Assembly: GCF_009758255.1 (NCBI RefSeq)
Contig: NZ_WSEN01000004.1
Location: 248,001 to 312,000 of the forward strand
DNA from: Microbacterium sp. MAH-37
GTDB taxonomy: Bacteria; Actinomycetota; Actinomycetes; Actinomycetales; Microbacteriaceae
Reading direction: 5' to 3'
DNA: 64,000 nucleotides
Shown here: piece by piece, positions 41,889 to 50,118 of the stretch
How positions within the stretch are numbered: the stretch's first letter is position 1
How the letters are laid out: every line of letters starts with the position of its first letter
Notes under the pieces: model-generated
The model's input: the letters and a program-made list of their open reading frames with translations, nothing else
What the model was told of the DNA's origin: nothing
The model's database searches: none
Program-made: the position numbers and the translations under genes

Positions 41889-42112
41889 TCGTCGCCGTCG
41901 CCGTTCGCGGTGACATCCGCCGCCTCCGGCGCGGGAGGAGCGACCGGGAACACGACCGACGTGTAGAGCGGGCCGCCGCTGACGCCGAAGAGATCGGATG
42001 CCGTGGGCGGGGCATCGAGCTGCTCGGCGGCGCTCTGCGCGTCGAGTGGCTCGGATGGAAGCCCGGCCCACTCGTTCTGTTCCTCTTCAGGACGCTGCTG
42101 GAAAAGACCCAT
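41885..42112 (-). CDS. Small conserved actinobacterial protein
   Basis: A 75-residue acidic protein starting MGLFQQRPEEEQNEWAGLPS and including ASDLFGVSGGPLYTSVVFPV. It has no membrane segment or known domain. It follows the emfourin gene by 4 bases in the same direction and ends overlapping the convergent membrane-protein gene. Function unknown. Confidence 0.7.
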   Translation of the reverse strand: MGLFQQRPEEEQNEWAGLPSEPLDAQSAAEQLDAPPTASDLFGVSGGPLYTSVVFPVAPPAPEAADVTANGDGDD

Positions 42113-42116
42113 GCCG

Positions 42117-42470
42117 CTATTGTCCCTCGTTCGTCGAGTGGTCGGCCCGGTCTTCCCGCGGGGCGTCCCGGACGGCGTCGACGAGGTCGCGCCAAGCGCC
42201 GACCAGGGCCGGCTCCGGAATCTCGCGGCGTCTCTCGTCATGCCGGGTTGTGGCCTGGATCAGCCAGGTGAACCGATCCGCGCCGAGCGGGGACTCCGGC
42301 TCCGGCTCATCCCACGGGCAGCTCTCGATGAGCTCCACCCAGCGCTGCTCCTCGTCAGGGGCCGGGTCGACCCGCCACCGGCGGCGGATGCCGGCGATTC
42401 CGCCGGTGCGCACGACGAGCACCGCCAGTACGCCGGCAGACGCGTCATCCGGCGATTCGACTCGTGGCAT
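42117..42470 (-). CDS. Emfourin-type protealysin inhibitor
   Basis: A 117-residue protein resembling emfourin, the small protein inhibitor encoded beside protealysin-type M4 proteases. Seen: LAVLVVRTGGIAGIRRRWRV, DRFTWLIQATTRHDERRREI, and PEPALVGAWRDLVDAVRDA. It overlaps the end of the protease gene by 26 bases in another frame, so the two are expressed together, which would keep the protease in check. Confidence 0.82.
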   Translation of the reverse strand: MPRVESPDDASAGVLAVLVVRTGGIAGIRRRWRVDPAPDEEQRWVELIESCPWDEPEPESPLGADRFTWLIQATTRHDERRREIPEPALVGAWRDLVDAVRDAPREDRADHSTNEGQ

Positions 42471-43524
42471 CCTCGATCACTCCGACGGCGATCCATCCGT
42501 TGCGGACCGCCTCTTCCACGTTATCGCCGAGTTCGCGCGCCGCAACCAGTGTCGCGTCGGCGAACTGCGCGAACGTGGCCGTCGTGGACAGCCCGCCGGT
42601 GAGCGCGCGGTACCAGACGGTGCCCGCCTCTTCCCACGCGTGGCCGCCCAGCGTGGTCGCCGCGAGGGCGAACGCGCGGTTCGGGATGCCGGAGTTGATG
42701 TGCACGCCGCCGTTGTCCTCGGTGGTAGTGACGAAGTCACGCATGTGCGCGGGCTGGGGGTCTTTGCCGAGCTCATCGTCGTCGTACGCGGTGCCGGGGT
42801 TCAGCATGTCGCGCAGCGCCCGACCCTGGACCGCAGGAGTGAAGAGGTCGGAACCGATCAGCCAGCTTGCCTGATCGGCGGTCTGCCCGAGCAGGTGCTG
42901 CTCGGTGAGGGCGCCGAACACGTCGGCGATCGACTCGTTCAGCGCGCCGGGCTGGCCCTGGTACTCCAGGCCGGACGAGGTCTGGATGACGCCGTGTCCC
43001 AGCTCATGGCCGATCACCGACACCGACCGCGTGAATCCCTGGAACACCTCGCCGTCACCGTCGCCGAACACCATGCGGGCACCGTCCCAGAAGGCGTTGT
43101 CGTACTTCTGGCCGTAGTGCACCGTGGCGTTCAGCGGGGCGCCGGCACCGTCGAGCGAGTTGCGCTCGAACGCCTCGAGCAGCATGTCGAAGGTGGCGCC
43201 CAGGCCGTCGAAGGCCTGATTCACCGTCACGTCGGTCACCGGTCCGTCGTCTTCCCTGCGCACCACCGTGCCGGGCAGGGTCTCGGTGCCCTGCGCATCC
43301 GAGATCGTGCGATCGGGGGCGGCCGTCACCTCGGCGACGAGGCCGCCGGACTCGTCCAGCGAGAACTCCAGCCGCGACCGGAACGGCGGCCGTCCCGCGA
43401 TGAGCGTCTGCCGCGCGGCATCCGCCGCCGTCGAGTACCGCTCGGACTGCGCCAACTTGGCCAGCAGATAGGCGGGCACGATGCCCTGGTGGATCGGGGA
43501 CTGATACGTCTTCGTCATCTTCAT
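42445..43524 (-). CDS. Thermolysin-family (M4) metalloprotease, protealysin-like
   Basis: A 359-residue zinc protease. After a short N-terminal propeptide (SPIHQGIVPAYLLAKLA motif) come HYGQKYDNAFWDGARMVFGD, the zinc site SVSVIGHELGHGVIQ (HEXXH) with the third ligand Glu in ALNESIADVFG, and the NGGVHINSGIPNRAF active-site region. No signal peptide is seen, as in protealysin. The start could be ATG 43536, 43524 or 43518; 43524 is chosen because of GGAAAAG spacing. The emfourin inhibitor gene overlaps its end. Confidence 0.9.
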   Translation of the reverse strand: MKMTKTYQSPIHQGIVPAYLLAKLAQSERYSTAADAARQTLIAGRPPFRSRLEFSLDESGGLVAEVTAAPDRTISDAQGTETLPGTVVRREDDGPVTDVTVNQAFDGLGATFDMLLEAFERNSLDGAGAPLNATVHYGQKYDNAFWDGARMVFGDGDGEVFQGFTRSVSVIGHELGHGVIQTSSGLEYQGQPGALNESIADVFGALTEQHLLGQTADQASWLIGSDLFTPAVQGRALRDMLNPGTAYDDDELGKDPQPAHMRDFVTTTEDNGGVHINSGIPNRAFALAATTLGGHAWEEAGTVWYRALTGGLSTTATFAQFADATLVAARELGDNVEEAVRNGWIAVGVIEDATSRIAG

Positions 43525-43583
43525 CGTCTTTTCCATCACCTTTGTCGTTGTCTCCGACGATACGCGCGGGGGACGACATCGGG

Positions 43584-46079
43584 TCAGAGCCGATTCACGC
43601 CCGTCACAGTGATCACGGCCTCGCCGGCCTCGTCCGACTCGGCGAGGTAGACGGTGGCCGAGATGCCCCAATCGTGGTCGCCCTCCGGATCGTCGAGGAT
43701 CTGGCGGATCGCCCACGACGAGGCGCCCTCCTCGATCATCAGGAGCGCCGAGCTGCGTGCATCCGCCCCGGTGAGAATCTCGTCGTGCTCGGCGAAGTAG
43801 CTGTCCAGCGCGGCCTCCCACCCGTCGAACGACGGGTCGAGCTCGGCGAGGGCGTCGAGGTCCTCGCGGGCGGCGAGCTGCACCCGGCGGAACAGCTCGT
43901 TGCGCACCAGGATGCGGAACGCCCGCACGTTCGTGGTGAGCCGCTTGGGCGCCGGCGGCACCACCGGGCCGTCCTCGTGATCGACCGGATGCCCGGACAC
44001 GAGCTCCTCCCACTCGTCGAGCAGGCTGGAGTCGACCTGGCGCACCAGTTCGCCGAGCCACTCGATCAGGTCGCGCAGCTCCTCGCTCTTGAGGTGCTCG
44101 GGGATGGTCTGCGACGCGGCGCGGTAGGCGTCTGACAGGTACCTCAGCACGACGCCCTCCGAACGCGCGACCTTGTAGAAGGCGACATATTCCCCGAACG
44201 ACATGGCCCGTTCGTACATGTCCCGCACGACGGATTTCGGATGCAGCGCGAAGTCCTTGATCCACGGCTGCGCGGCGCTGAACGTGTCGAATGCCGCCGA
44301 CAGCAGCTCGTCGAGCGGCTTCGGGTAGGTGATCTGTTCGAGCAGCTCCATCCGCTCGTCGTACTCGATGCCCTCGGCCTTCATCGCGGCGACCGCCTCA
44401 CCGCGTGCGATGAACTCCTGCTGCGAGAGGATCGCGCGCGGATCGTCGAGGGTCGACTCCACGATCGAGATCATGTCCAGAGCGAACTGGCCGGTCCCTG
44501 AGCCCGACGAAGGGTCCGGCTCGAGCAGCTCGAACGCGGCCAGCGCGAACGGCGACAGCGGCTGGTTGAGCGCGAAGTTCGGCTGCAGGTCGACGGTGAG
44601 GCGGATGCCGTCTGGGCCGTCCTCCACCACGCCCGATTCACGCAGGGTCCGGTAGATCCCGAGGGCTCGCAGGGCCAGCATCCGCTGCTTCGAAAGCGGT
44701 TCGTGGTTGTCGTATACCAGCGCGCGTATATTGGCGAAGACGTCGCCACCGCGTCCGATCACATTCAGCATCATCGCGCTCGTGATCTGCATGTGCGAGG
44801 TCAGGGTCTCGGGCTCGGCCTCGATGAGCTTGTTGAAGCTCGGCTCGCCCCACGAGACGAAGCCGTCCGGCGCCTTCTTGCGGATGATCTTGCGCTTCTT
44901 CTTCGGGTCGTCGCCCGCCTTGCGGATCGCGGCGATGTTCTCGGACTCGTGCTCCGGAGCCTGGGCGACCACGGTGCCTGCGGTGTCGAACCCGGCACGG
45001 CCCGCGCGGCCGGCGATCTGGTGGAATTCGCGGGCGTTCAGCTGCCGCATGCGCGTGCCGTCGAACTTCGTCAGCGCGGTGAGCAGTACGGTGCGGATCG
45101 GCACATTGATGCCGACGCCCAGGGTGTCGGTGCCGCAGATGACCCGCAGCATCCCGCGCTGCGCGAGCTGCTCGACCAGCCGCCGGTACTTCGGCAGCAT
45201 GCCGGCGTGGTGCACGCCGATGCCCATCCGCAGCAGCCGCGACAGGGTCTTGCCGAACGCGGTCGTGAAACGGAAGTCGCCGATCAGCGCCGCGATCTCG
45301 TCGCGCTGCTCGCGGCTGGCCACCTTGGCGCTGGCGAGCGCCTGCGCCCGTTCCATCGCCGCGGCCTGCGAGAAGTGCACGATGTAGATCGGCGAGCGGT
45401 CGGTGTGCAGCAGGTCGTCGATCGTCTCGTGGATCGGCGTCACCTCGTAGAAGTAGTGCAGCGGCACCGGTCGCTCCACGCCGGTGACGACCGCGGTCTC
45501 GCGGCCGGTGCGTCGGGTGAGATCCGCGGCCAGCTCGGTGACGTCGCCGAGCGTGGCCGACATCAGGATGAACTGCGCCTGCGGCAGTGTGAGCAGCGGA
45601 ACCTGCCAGGCCCAGCCGCGGTCGGGATCGCCGTAGAAGTGGAACTCGTCCATGACGACCTGGCCGACATCGGCATCGGGCCCCTCGCGCAGAGCGAGGT
45701 TCGCGAGGATCTCGGCCGTGCAGCACACGATCGGAGCATCTGCGTTCACGGCCGAGTCGCCGGTGACCATGCCCACGTTCTCGGCGCCGAACACGTCGAC
45801 CAGCGCGAAGAACTTCTCGCTGACCAGGGCCTTGATCGGCGCCGTGTAGTAAGTGCGGCGGCCGTCGGCCATGGCCGCGAAGTGCGCGCCGACGGCGACG
45901 AGCGACTTCCCGGTGCCGGTCGGGGTGCTGAGGATCAGGTTGTTGCCCGAGACGATCTCGATGACCGCCTCGTCCTGCGCGGGATAGAGGCTGATCCCGG
46001 TACCCTCAGCCCATTCGACGAATGCCATGTACACGGCATCCGGGTCTGCGCCGCGCACTGCCTTCGGATCGAGAGTCAT
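43584..46079 (-). CDS. DEAD/DEAH-box helicase with DUF3516
   Basis: An 831-residue superfamily 2 helicase. Motif I is LILSTPTGTGKSLVAVGAHF, then YYTAPIKALVSEKFF, the DEFH box (VGQVVMDEFHFYG), FILMSATLGDV, and motif VI FHQIAGRAGRAGFD. The C-terminal DUF3516 region is actinobacterial. Related Ski2/Mtr4-type helicases act in RNA turnover. The link around residues 520-530 (ELLEPDPSSGSGTGQF) is partly encoded by a family-B-like sequence (44499-44518, CCCTGAGC..CGACGAAGGG) and may be a repeat remnant. The ATG at 46079 follows AAGGATCGAG. Confidence 0.93.
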   Translation of the reverse strand: MTLDPKAVRGADPDAVYMAFVEWAEGTGISLYPAQDEAVIEIVSGNNLILSTPTGTGKSLVAVGAHFAAMADGRRTYYTAPIKALVSEKFFALVDVFGAENVGMVTGDSAVNADAPIVCCTAEILANLALREGPDADVGQVVMDEFHFYGDPDRGWAWQVPLLTLPQAQFILMSATLGDVTELAADLTRRTGRETAVVTGVERPVPLHYFYEVTPIHETIDDLLHTDRSPIYIVHFSQAAAMERAQALASAKVASREQRDEIAALIGDFRFTTAFGKTLSRLLRMGIGVHHAGMLPKYRRLVEQLAQRGMLRVICGTDTLGVGINVPIRTVLLTALTKFDGTRMRQLNAREFHQIAGRAGRAGFDTAGTVVAQAPEHESENIAAIRKAGDDPKKKRKIIRKKAPDGFVSWGEPSFNKLIEAEPETLTSHMQITSAMMLNVIGRGGDVFANIRALVYDNHEPLSKQRMLALRALGIYRTLRESGVVEDGPDGIRLTVDLQPNFALNQPLSPFALAAFELLEPDPSSGSGTGQFALDMISIVESTLDDPRAILSQQEFIARGEAVAAMKAEGIEYDERMELLEQITYPKPLDELLSAAFDTFSAAQPWIKDFALHPKSVVRDMYERAMSFGEYVAFYKVARSEGVVLRYLSDAYRAASQTIPEHLKSEELRDLIEWLGELVRQVDSSLLDEWEELVSGHPVDHEDGPVVPPAPKRLTTNVRAFRILVRNELFRRVQLAAREDLDALAELDPSFDGWEAALDSYFAEHDEILTGADARSSALLMIEEGASSWAIRQILDDPEGDHDWGISATVYLAESDEAGEAVITVTGVNRL

Positions 46080-46113
46080 GATGTCTCGATCCTTTCACGC
46101 CGGCCGGTTCCAG

Positions 46114-46119
46114 TAGCGT
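46114..46119 (+). promoter_or_regulatory. -10 box of the lipoprotein gene
   Basis: TAGCGT is followed by a short leader with GGAGGGGG before ATGATG at 46137, so this gene has a normal leader and ribosome site. Confidence 0.4.
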
Positions 46120-46136
46120 GAGCACGGAGGGGGACG

Positions 46137-46559
46137 ATGATGCGGATGAGGGTGCGCGCCGCCGCTGCGGCCGTGGTGCTGATGATCGCGATCGGGTCGG
46201 CGGGCTGTACGAGCGAGACGCCGACGCCCGAGCCTGCCGCGACAGTCGGGGAAGGATCCTCGAGCGCGACGGTGAAGAAGGGCGACACGGTTCTCGTGAA
46301 CCTCGGTGAGTGGAGCTCGGGCGTGGGTGACGCGTGGGTGCTGACCGAGGAGCCCGATCCCGAGGTGCTCGTCGAGAAGCAGCCCGAGCCTTCGTCGGGG
46401 GGCGCCGCCGTCCCCGGCAGCCGCACCGAGATGACGGACACCTACGAGGCCGTCGGCGAGGGCGAGGTCACGTTGGTCTATGAGTACATGTTCCGCGGCG
46501 AGATTCCCGACGACCCCGCCCAGCAGATGACGCAGACCTTCCGCATCACCGTGCGCTGA
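46137..46559 (+). CDS. Lipoprotein resembling I42 (chagasin-like) protease inhibitors
   Basis: A 140-residue lipoprotein: signal VRAAAAAVVLMIAIGSAGC with Cys 24 lipidated. The mature part resembles the Ig-like inhibitor fold of chagasin: GDTVLVNLGEWSSGVGDAWV, then TEMTDTYEAVGEGEVTLVYE, YMFRGEIPDDPAQQMTQTFR. Chagasin has NPTTG in the first loop; here it is changed to SSGVG. Inhibition of cysteine peptidases is only inferred. It is convergent with yjdM. Confidence 0.65.
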   Translation: MMRMRVRAAAAAVVLMIAIGSAGCTSETPTPEPAATVGEGSSSATVKKGDTVLVNLGEWSSGVGDAWVLTEEPDPEVLVEKQPEPSSGGAAVPGSRTEMTDTYEAVGEGEVTLVYEYMFRGEIPDDPAQQMTQTFRITVR

Positions 46560-46581
46560 GCGCGTGCCGGATGCGGCCGCG

Positions 46582-46941
46582 TCAGGCCTTCTTGACGAGG
46601 CTCGACTTCAGCAGCATCGCGCCGAAGCCGTCGACCTTGCAGTCGATGTCATGGCCGTTCACCGGATCGATCAGGCGGATGCCGCGCACCTTTGTGCCGG
46701 CCTTGATGCCCTGCGGCGACCCCTTCACCTTGATCGTTGTGGTGACCACGACGGTGTCGCCGTCGGCGAGGACGTTGCCCACGGCATCCTTCACGACGCG
46801 CTCCGCCGGCACCTCTTCAGAGGCGGGTGCCGCGTCGGCAGGCGACCACTCGTGCCCGCACATCGGGCAGACGAGCAGTGCGCCCATCTCGTAGGCGAGG
46901 TCGCTGGAGCACTCGGGGCACAGGGGAAGCTGATCGGCCAT
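46582..46941 (-). CDS. yjdM: YjdM/PhnA family zinc-ribbon protein
   Basis: A 119-residue protein with an N-terminal zinc ribbon (LPLCPECSSDLAYEMGALLV, CPMCGHEW) and the PhnA-type C-terminal domain (VVKDAVGNVLADGDTVVVTT, VRGIRLIDPVNGHDIDCKVD). The family was named from phosphonate-linked loci, but its biochemical role is not established. Divergent from an arsR-type gene. Confidence 0.92.
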   Translation of the reverse strand: MADQLPLCPECSSDLAYEMGALLVCPMCGHEWSPADAAPASEEVPAERVVKDAVGNVLADGDTVVVTTTIKVKGSPQGIKAGTKVRGIRLIDPVNGHDIDCKVDGFGAMLLKSSLVKKA

Positions 46942-46950
46942 TCCCCGATG

Positions 46951-46976
46951 ATATCGCGATATGATGAAGTCATCAT
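46951..46976. promoter_or_regulatory. Two operator palindromes between yjdM and arsR
   Basis: ATATCGCGATAT (46951-46962) and ATGATGA-AG-TCATCAT (46961-46976) are perfect, slightly overlapping inverted repeats in a 51-base divergent gap. They are likely sites of the ArsR regulator, which would control arsR-sulP and perhaps yjdM. Confidence 0.65.
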
Positions 46977-46992
46977 TTCAGGAGGTGCGTCG

Positions 46993-47391
46993 ATGCTGAG
47001 CGACCCGACCCGTCCGCTCTACGAGGTGAAGGCCGGCCTGTTCAAGGGCCTCGCGCACCCCATTCGCATCCGCATCCTCGAGGTGCTCTCGGCCGCCCCC
47101 GAGGTGTCCGTCTCGGAACTGCTCGACGACACCGGACTCGAGGCGTCGCACGTCTCGCAGCACCTCGCCGTGCTGCGCCGCAACCGCCTCGTCGTGTCCG
47201 AGCGGCGCGGCAGCCTGGTCTACTACAGCCTCGCCTACCCGCAGGTCGCCGACCTGCTGCGCGTGGCTCGCGCGCTGCTCGGCGAGATCGTGCAGAGCGC
47301 GCAGCACGAGTTCGCCGCTGCCGAGGAGCTGCCCGAGATCCCGGATGCTGCGGTGCCGGCATCCGCTCTCGCCGGCGCCGTCCGGTTATGA
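46993..47391 (+). CDS. ArsR/SmtB family transcriptional regulator
   Basis: A 132-residue winged-helix regulator: FKGLAHPIRIRILEVLSAAP, VSVSELLDDTGLEASHVSQH, LAVLRRNRLVVSERRGSLVY. It contains no Cys, so it is not a classical thiol metal sensor; sulfur or anion-related sensing is conceivable given its neighbour. GGAGG precedes the ATG. The stop overlaps the SulP gene by 4 bases (ATGA). Confidence 0.92.
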   Translation: MLSDPTRPLYEVKAGLFKGLAHPIRIRILEVLSAAPEVSVSELLDDTGLEASHVSQHLAVLRRNRLVVSERRGSLVYYSLAYPQVADLLRVARALLGEIVQSAQHEFAAAEELPEIPDAAVPASALAGAVRL

Positions 47392-49028
47392 GCCCCCGCG
47401 GGCTCCTCGCGCTGCTCCCCTCGCGGACGGACTACCGCGCGGTTCCGCGCACCTGGCGCGGAGATCTGCTCGCCGGCCTCACAGTCGGCATCGTCGCACT
47501 GCCGCTCGCCCTCGCATTCGGTGTCAGCTCCGGCGCCGGGGCGGAGAGCGGGCTGGTCACCGCGATCATCGCGGGCATCGTCGCGGCGGTGTTCGGCGGA
47601 TCGAACGTGCAGGTCTCCGGGCCCACCGGCGCGATGGTGGTCGTGCTCGCGCCGATCATGGCCGCGCAGGGCACGGGCGCCCTGGCGCTGATCTGCCTGC
47701 TCGCCGGCGCGATGGTGCTGCTTGCCGGCATCCTGCGGCTGGGCCGCACGATCAGTTACATCCCGTGGCCGGTGATCGAGGGATTCACTCTCGGCATCGC
47801 GGTGATCATCTTCCTGCAGCAGGTGCCTACCGCGACCGGCACGAAGCCGGGCGAGAGCACGAACGCCGCGGTCGCCGCCGTCCAATCGCTTCTCACGGCG
47901 AGTTGGCCGAAGGCCGGCTGGTCGCTGCTGCTGGTCGCGATCGTCGTCGCGATCATGCTGGTCTCGCTGAAGATCGCCCCGAAGTTCCCGGGGTCGCTGC
48001 TGGCGATCGTCGTCACCGGACTCCTCGCCGCCCTGGTCGGTCTCCCCGTCGACGTCATCGGCGAACTGCCGTCGGGGCTCCCCGCACCGACGCTGCCCGA
48101 CTTCTCACACACAGGTTCCCTGCTCGGGCCTGCGCTCGCCGTCGCCGCGCTCGCCGCCATCGAGTCGCTGCTCGCGGCAAGAGTCGCTGCGAGCATCTCC
48201 GACACCGGCCCGTACGACGCCGACCGCGAGCTGGTCGGCCAGGGCCTGGCATCCATTGCCTCCGGTCTGTTCGGCGGGATGCCGGCGACCGGCGCCATCG
48301 CGCGGACCGCGGTGAGCATCCGTGCTGGAGCGCGCACCCGGGTGGCCGCCATCGTGCACGCGCTGCTGCTGCTCGCGATCGTGCTCGTCGGAGCCTCCGT
48401 CGTCTCGCACATCCCGCTTGCGGCGCTCGCGGGGGTGCTGATGGTCACGTCATGCCGCATGATCGCGCCATCGACCGTGCGCGCCGTGATGGGATCCACC
48501 AGGTCGGATGCCGTGGTCTTCGTCATCACCGCGATCGTCACGGTGAGCGTCGACCTCATATACGCCGTGCTGATCGGTCTGCTCGCGGCGGGCTTCTTCG
48601 CGCTGCGCCAGCTGGCGAAGGCCAGCGGCGTGCACCGCGAGGAGCTGCCCGGCGCCGCGCAGCCCGGCGACGAGCGAATCGCCGTGTTCCGCCTCGAGGG
48701 CGCCCTGTTCTTCGGTGCTGCGGAGCGGATGCTGGAACGCGTGAGCTCACTGCGCGACATCGAGGTGGTCGTGATCAGGATGTCGCAGCTGCAGATCCTC
48801 GATGCCACCGGAGCCCAGGTGATCACCGACATGATCGTCTCGCTGGAACGGCGGGGGATCACGGCGCTGGTCAAGGGCATCCAGCCACAGCACCTGCGGG
48901 TCGCCGAACGCGTCGGCGTGCTGGCATCCCTGCGCCACCAGAACCACCTCTTCGACGACCTGCCCGCGGCGGCCGCGCACGCCCGCGACCACGTCGCGCG
49001 GACGGGGCGGCCTGACACAGCGGATTGA
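47388..49028 (+). CDS. SulP family anion transporter
   Basis: A 546-residue membrane transporter of the SLC26/SulP family, which moves sulfate, bicarbonate or related anions. The transmembrane part begins WRGDLLAGLTVGIVALPLAL and includes VQVSGPTGAMVVVLAP, a family signature. The C-terminal STAS domain (about 425-530) has RIAVFRLEGALFFGAAERML and VVIRMSQLQILDATGAQVIT. The partner ArsR gene suggests regulated uptake. Confidence 0.93.
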   Translation: MSPRGLLALLPSRTDYRAVPRTWRGDLLAGLTVGIVALPLALAFGVSSGAGAESGLVTAIIAGIVAAVFGGSNVQVSGPTGAMVVVLAPIMAAQGTGALALICLLAGAMVLLAGILRLGRTISYIPWPVIEGFTLGIAVIIFLQQVPTATGTKPGESTNAAVAAVQSLLTASWPKAGWSLLLVAIVVAIMLVSLKIAPKFPGSLLAIVVTGLLAALVGLPVDVIGELPSGLPAPTLPDFSHTGSLLGPALAVAALAAIESLLAARVAASISDTGPYDADRELVGQGLASIASGLFGGMPATGAIARTAVSIRAGARTRVAAIVHALLLLAIVLVGASVVSHIPLAALAGVLMVTSCRMIAPSTVRAVMGSTRSDAVVFVITAIVTVSVDLIYAVLIGLLAAGFFALRQLAKASGVHREELPGAAQPGDERIAVFRLEGALFFGAAERMLERVSSLRDIEVVVIRMSQLQILDATGAQVITDMIVSLERRGITALVKGIQPQHLRVAERVGVLASLRHQNHLFDDLPAAAAHARDHVARTGRPDTAD

Positions 49029-49050
49029 GCGCGGGGTGCTCGTCGCGGCT

Positions 49051-49200
49051 CGGTTCCGGTCGCATTCGGGCACGGTGTGGAGCCTCGTGACTGTGCTGGA
49101 TTGCGACGGGAGTGCGGGCTGGCGCGGTGTGGTGCGGTTCCAGTCGCATTCGGGCACGGTGTGGAGCCTCGTGACTGTGCTGGATTGCGACGGGAGTGCG
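49051..49200. repeat. Two tandem 66-base repeats after the SulP gene
   Basis: A 66-base unit CGGTTCC(G/A)GTCGCATTCGGG...GACGGGAGTGCG occurs at 49051-49116 and 49135-49200 with one base difference, a period of 84 bases. It contains GGTCGCATTCGG and later TTGCGACGGGA, inverted to each other, and resembles the family C palindromes near 59.6 and 61.2 kb. Confidence 0.85.
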
Positions 49201-49226
49201 TACCGGGATGCCGCTGCGGCGACGGC

Positions 49227-50045
49227 TCAGGCGGCGTAGCCGAACTGCTTGCGGGTCATGGCGTCGAAGGCGCGATCCGGCAGCACGGTGGCGAGGGCGA
49301 CGGCGATGCCTGCGCCGGGGCCGATCCGGTAGCGGGTCTTCGGACGGGCGACGGTCGCGGCCTTCACGATCAGCTCGGCCACGGCATCCACGCTCGACGT
49401 CTGCCTCGCCAGCGCCGGGCTGGCGAAGTAGGTGCGCATCGCGGCGGTCATCGCCGCGTAGGGCCCGCGGCCGGATGCCTGCTCCAGCCGCTCCATCGCA
49501 GTGTCGTGCCAGTCGGTCGCCACGTAGCTGGGCTGCACCAGCGTGACGTCGATGCCGAACTGACCGACCTCGCCGCGCAGCGAGTCGGAGATCGCCTCGA
49601 GGGCGAACTTGGATGCGTGGTACCAGCCTCCGAGCGGCGCGGCGAACTCGCCGGCCAGTGAGGACACGTTGACGATGCGGCCGTGGCCGGCGGCGCGCAT
49701 ACCGGGAAGGACGGCCTGGATCATACCGACGGCGCCGACGACGTTGACCTCGAGCTGGGCGCGGGCGTCCTCGAGCGAGGTCTCCTCGACGCTGCCGAAT
49801 TCGCCGTAGCCGGCGCAGTTGATCAGCACGTCGATCGGGCCGGTCTCGGCGGTGGCCAGAGCGACGGCGTCGGCGATCGTGGTCTCGTCGGTGAGGTCGA
49901 GCGGCACCGGGAGGACGCCGTCGATCTCGGCGATCGCAGCGGTGTTGCGCGCGGCGCCGATGACGGTGTGACCCTGCGCGGCGAGCATCGCCGCGACCCG
50001 GGCCCCGATCCCGGAGGATGCGCCGGTGATGAGGAAGTTCGTCAT
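49227..50045 (-). CDS. Short-chain dehydrogenase/reductase
   Basis: A 272-residue classical SDR. NAD(P)-binding TGASSGIG (residues about 7-14), NCAGYGEFG, the Ser of NVSSLAGEFAAPLGG, and the catalytic YHASK are present. VQPSYVATDW follows. The substrate is unknown. It is divergent from a TetR gene with a shared operator, which probably represses it. Confidence 0.93.
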   Translation of the reverse strand: MTNFLITGASSGIGARVAAMLAAQGHTVIGAARNTAAIAEIDGVLPVPLDLTDETTIADAVALATAETGPIDVLINCAGYGEFGSVEETSLEDARAQLEVNVVGAVGMIQAVLPGMRAAGHGRIVNVSSLAGEFAAPLGGWYHASKFALEAISDSLRGEVGQFGIDVTLVQPSYVATDWHDTAMERLEQASGRGPYAAMTAAMRTYFASPALARQTSSVDAVAELIVKAATVARPKTRYRIGPGAGIAVALATVLPDRAFDAMTRKQFGYAA

Positions 50046-50074
50046 GATGTGCTCCTTGGTCGGAAAGTCTTACT

Positions 50075-50118
50075 GTGAACGTCGTTCACTGAATGGAGAC
50101 GTTACAGTGAATGTCATG
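50075..50118. promoter_or_regulatory. TetR operators between SDR and tetR genes
   Basis: GTGAAC-GTC-GTTCAC (50075-50089) is a perfect inverted repeat. A partial second copy (GTGAAT-GTC-ATGCAC, near 50107-50121) covers the tetR start. TACAGT (50103-50108) lies 7 bases before the ATG at 50116, so tetR is probably leaderless. Confidence 0.68.
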
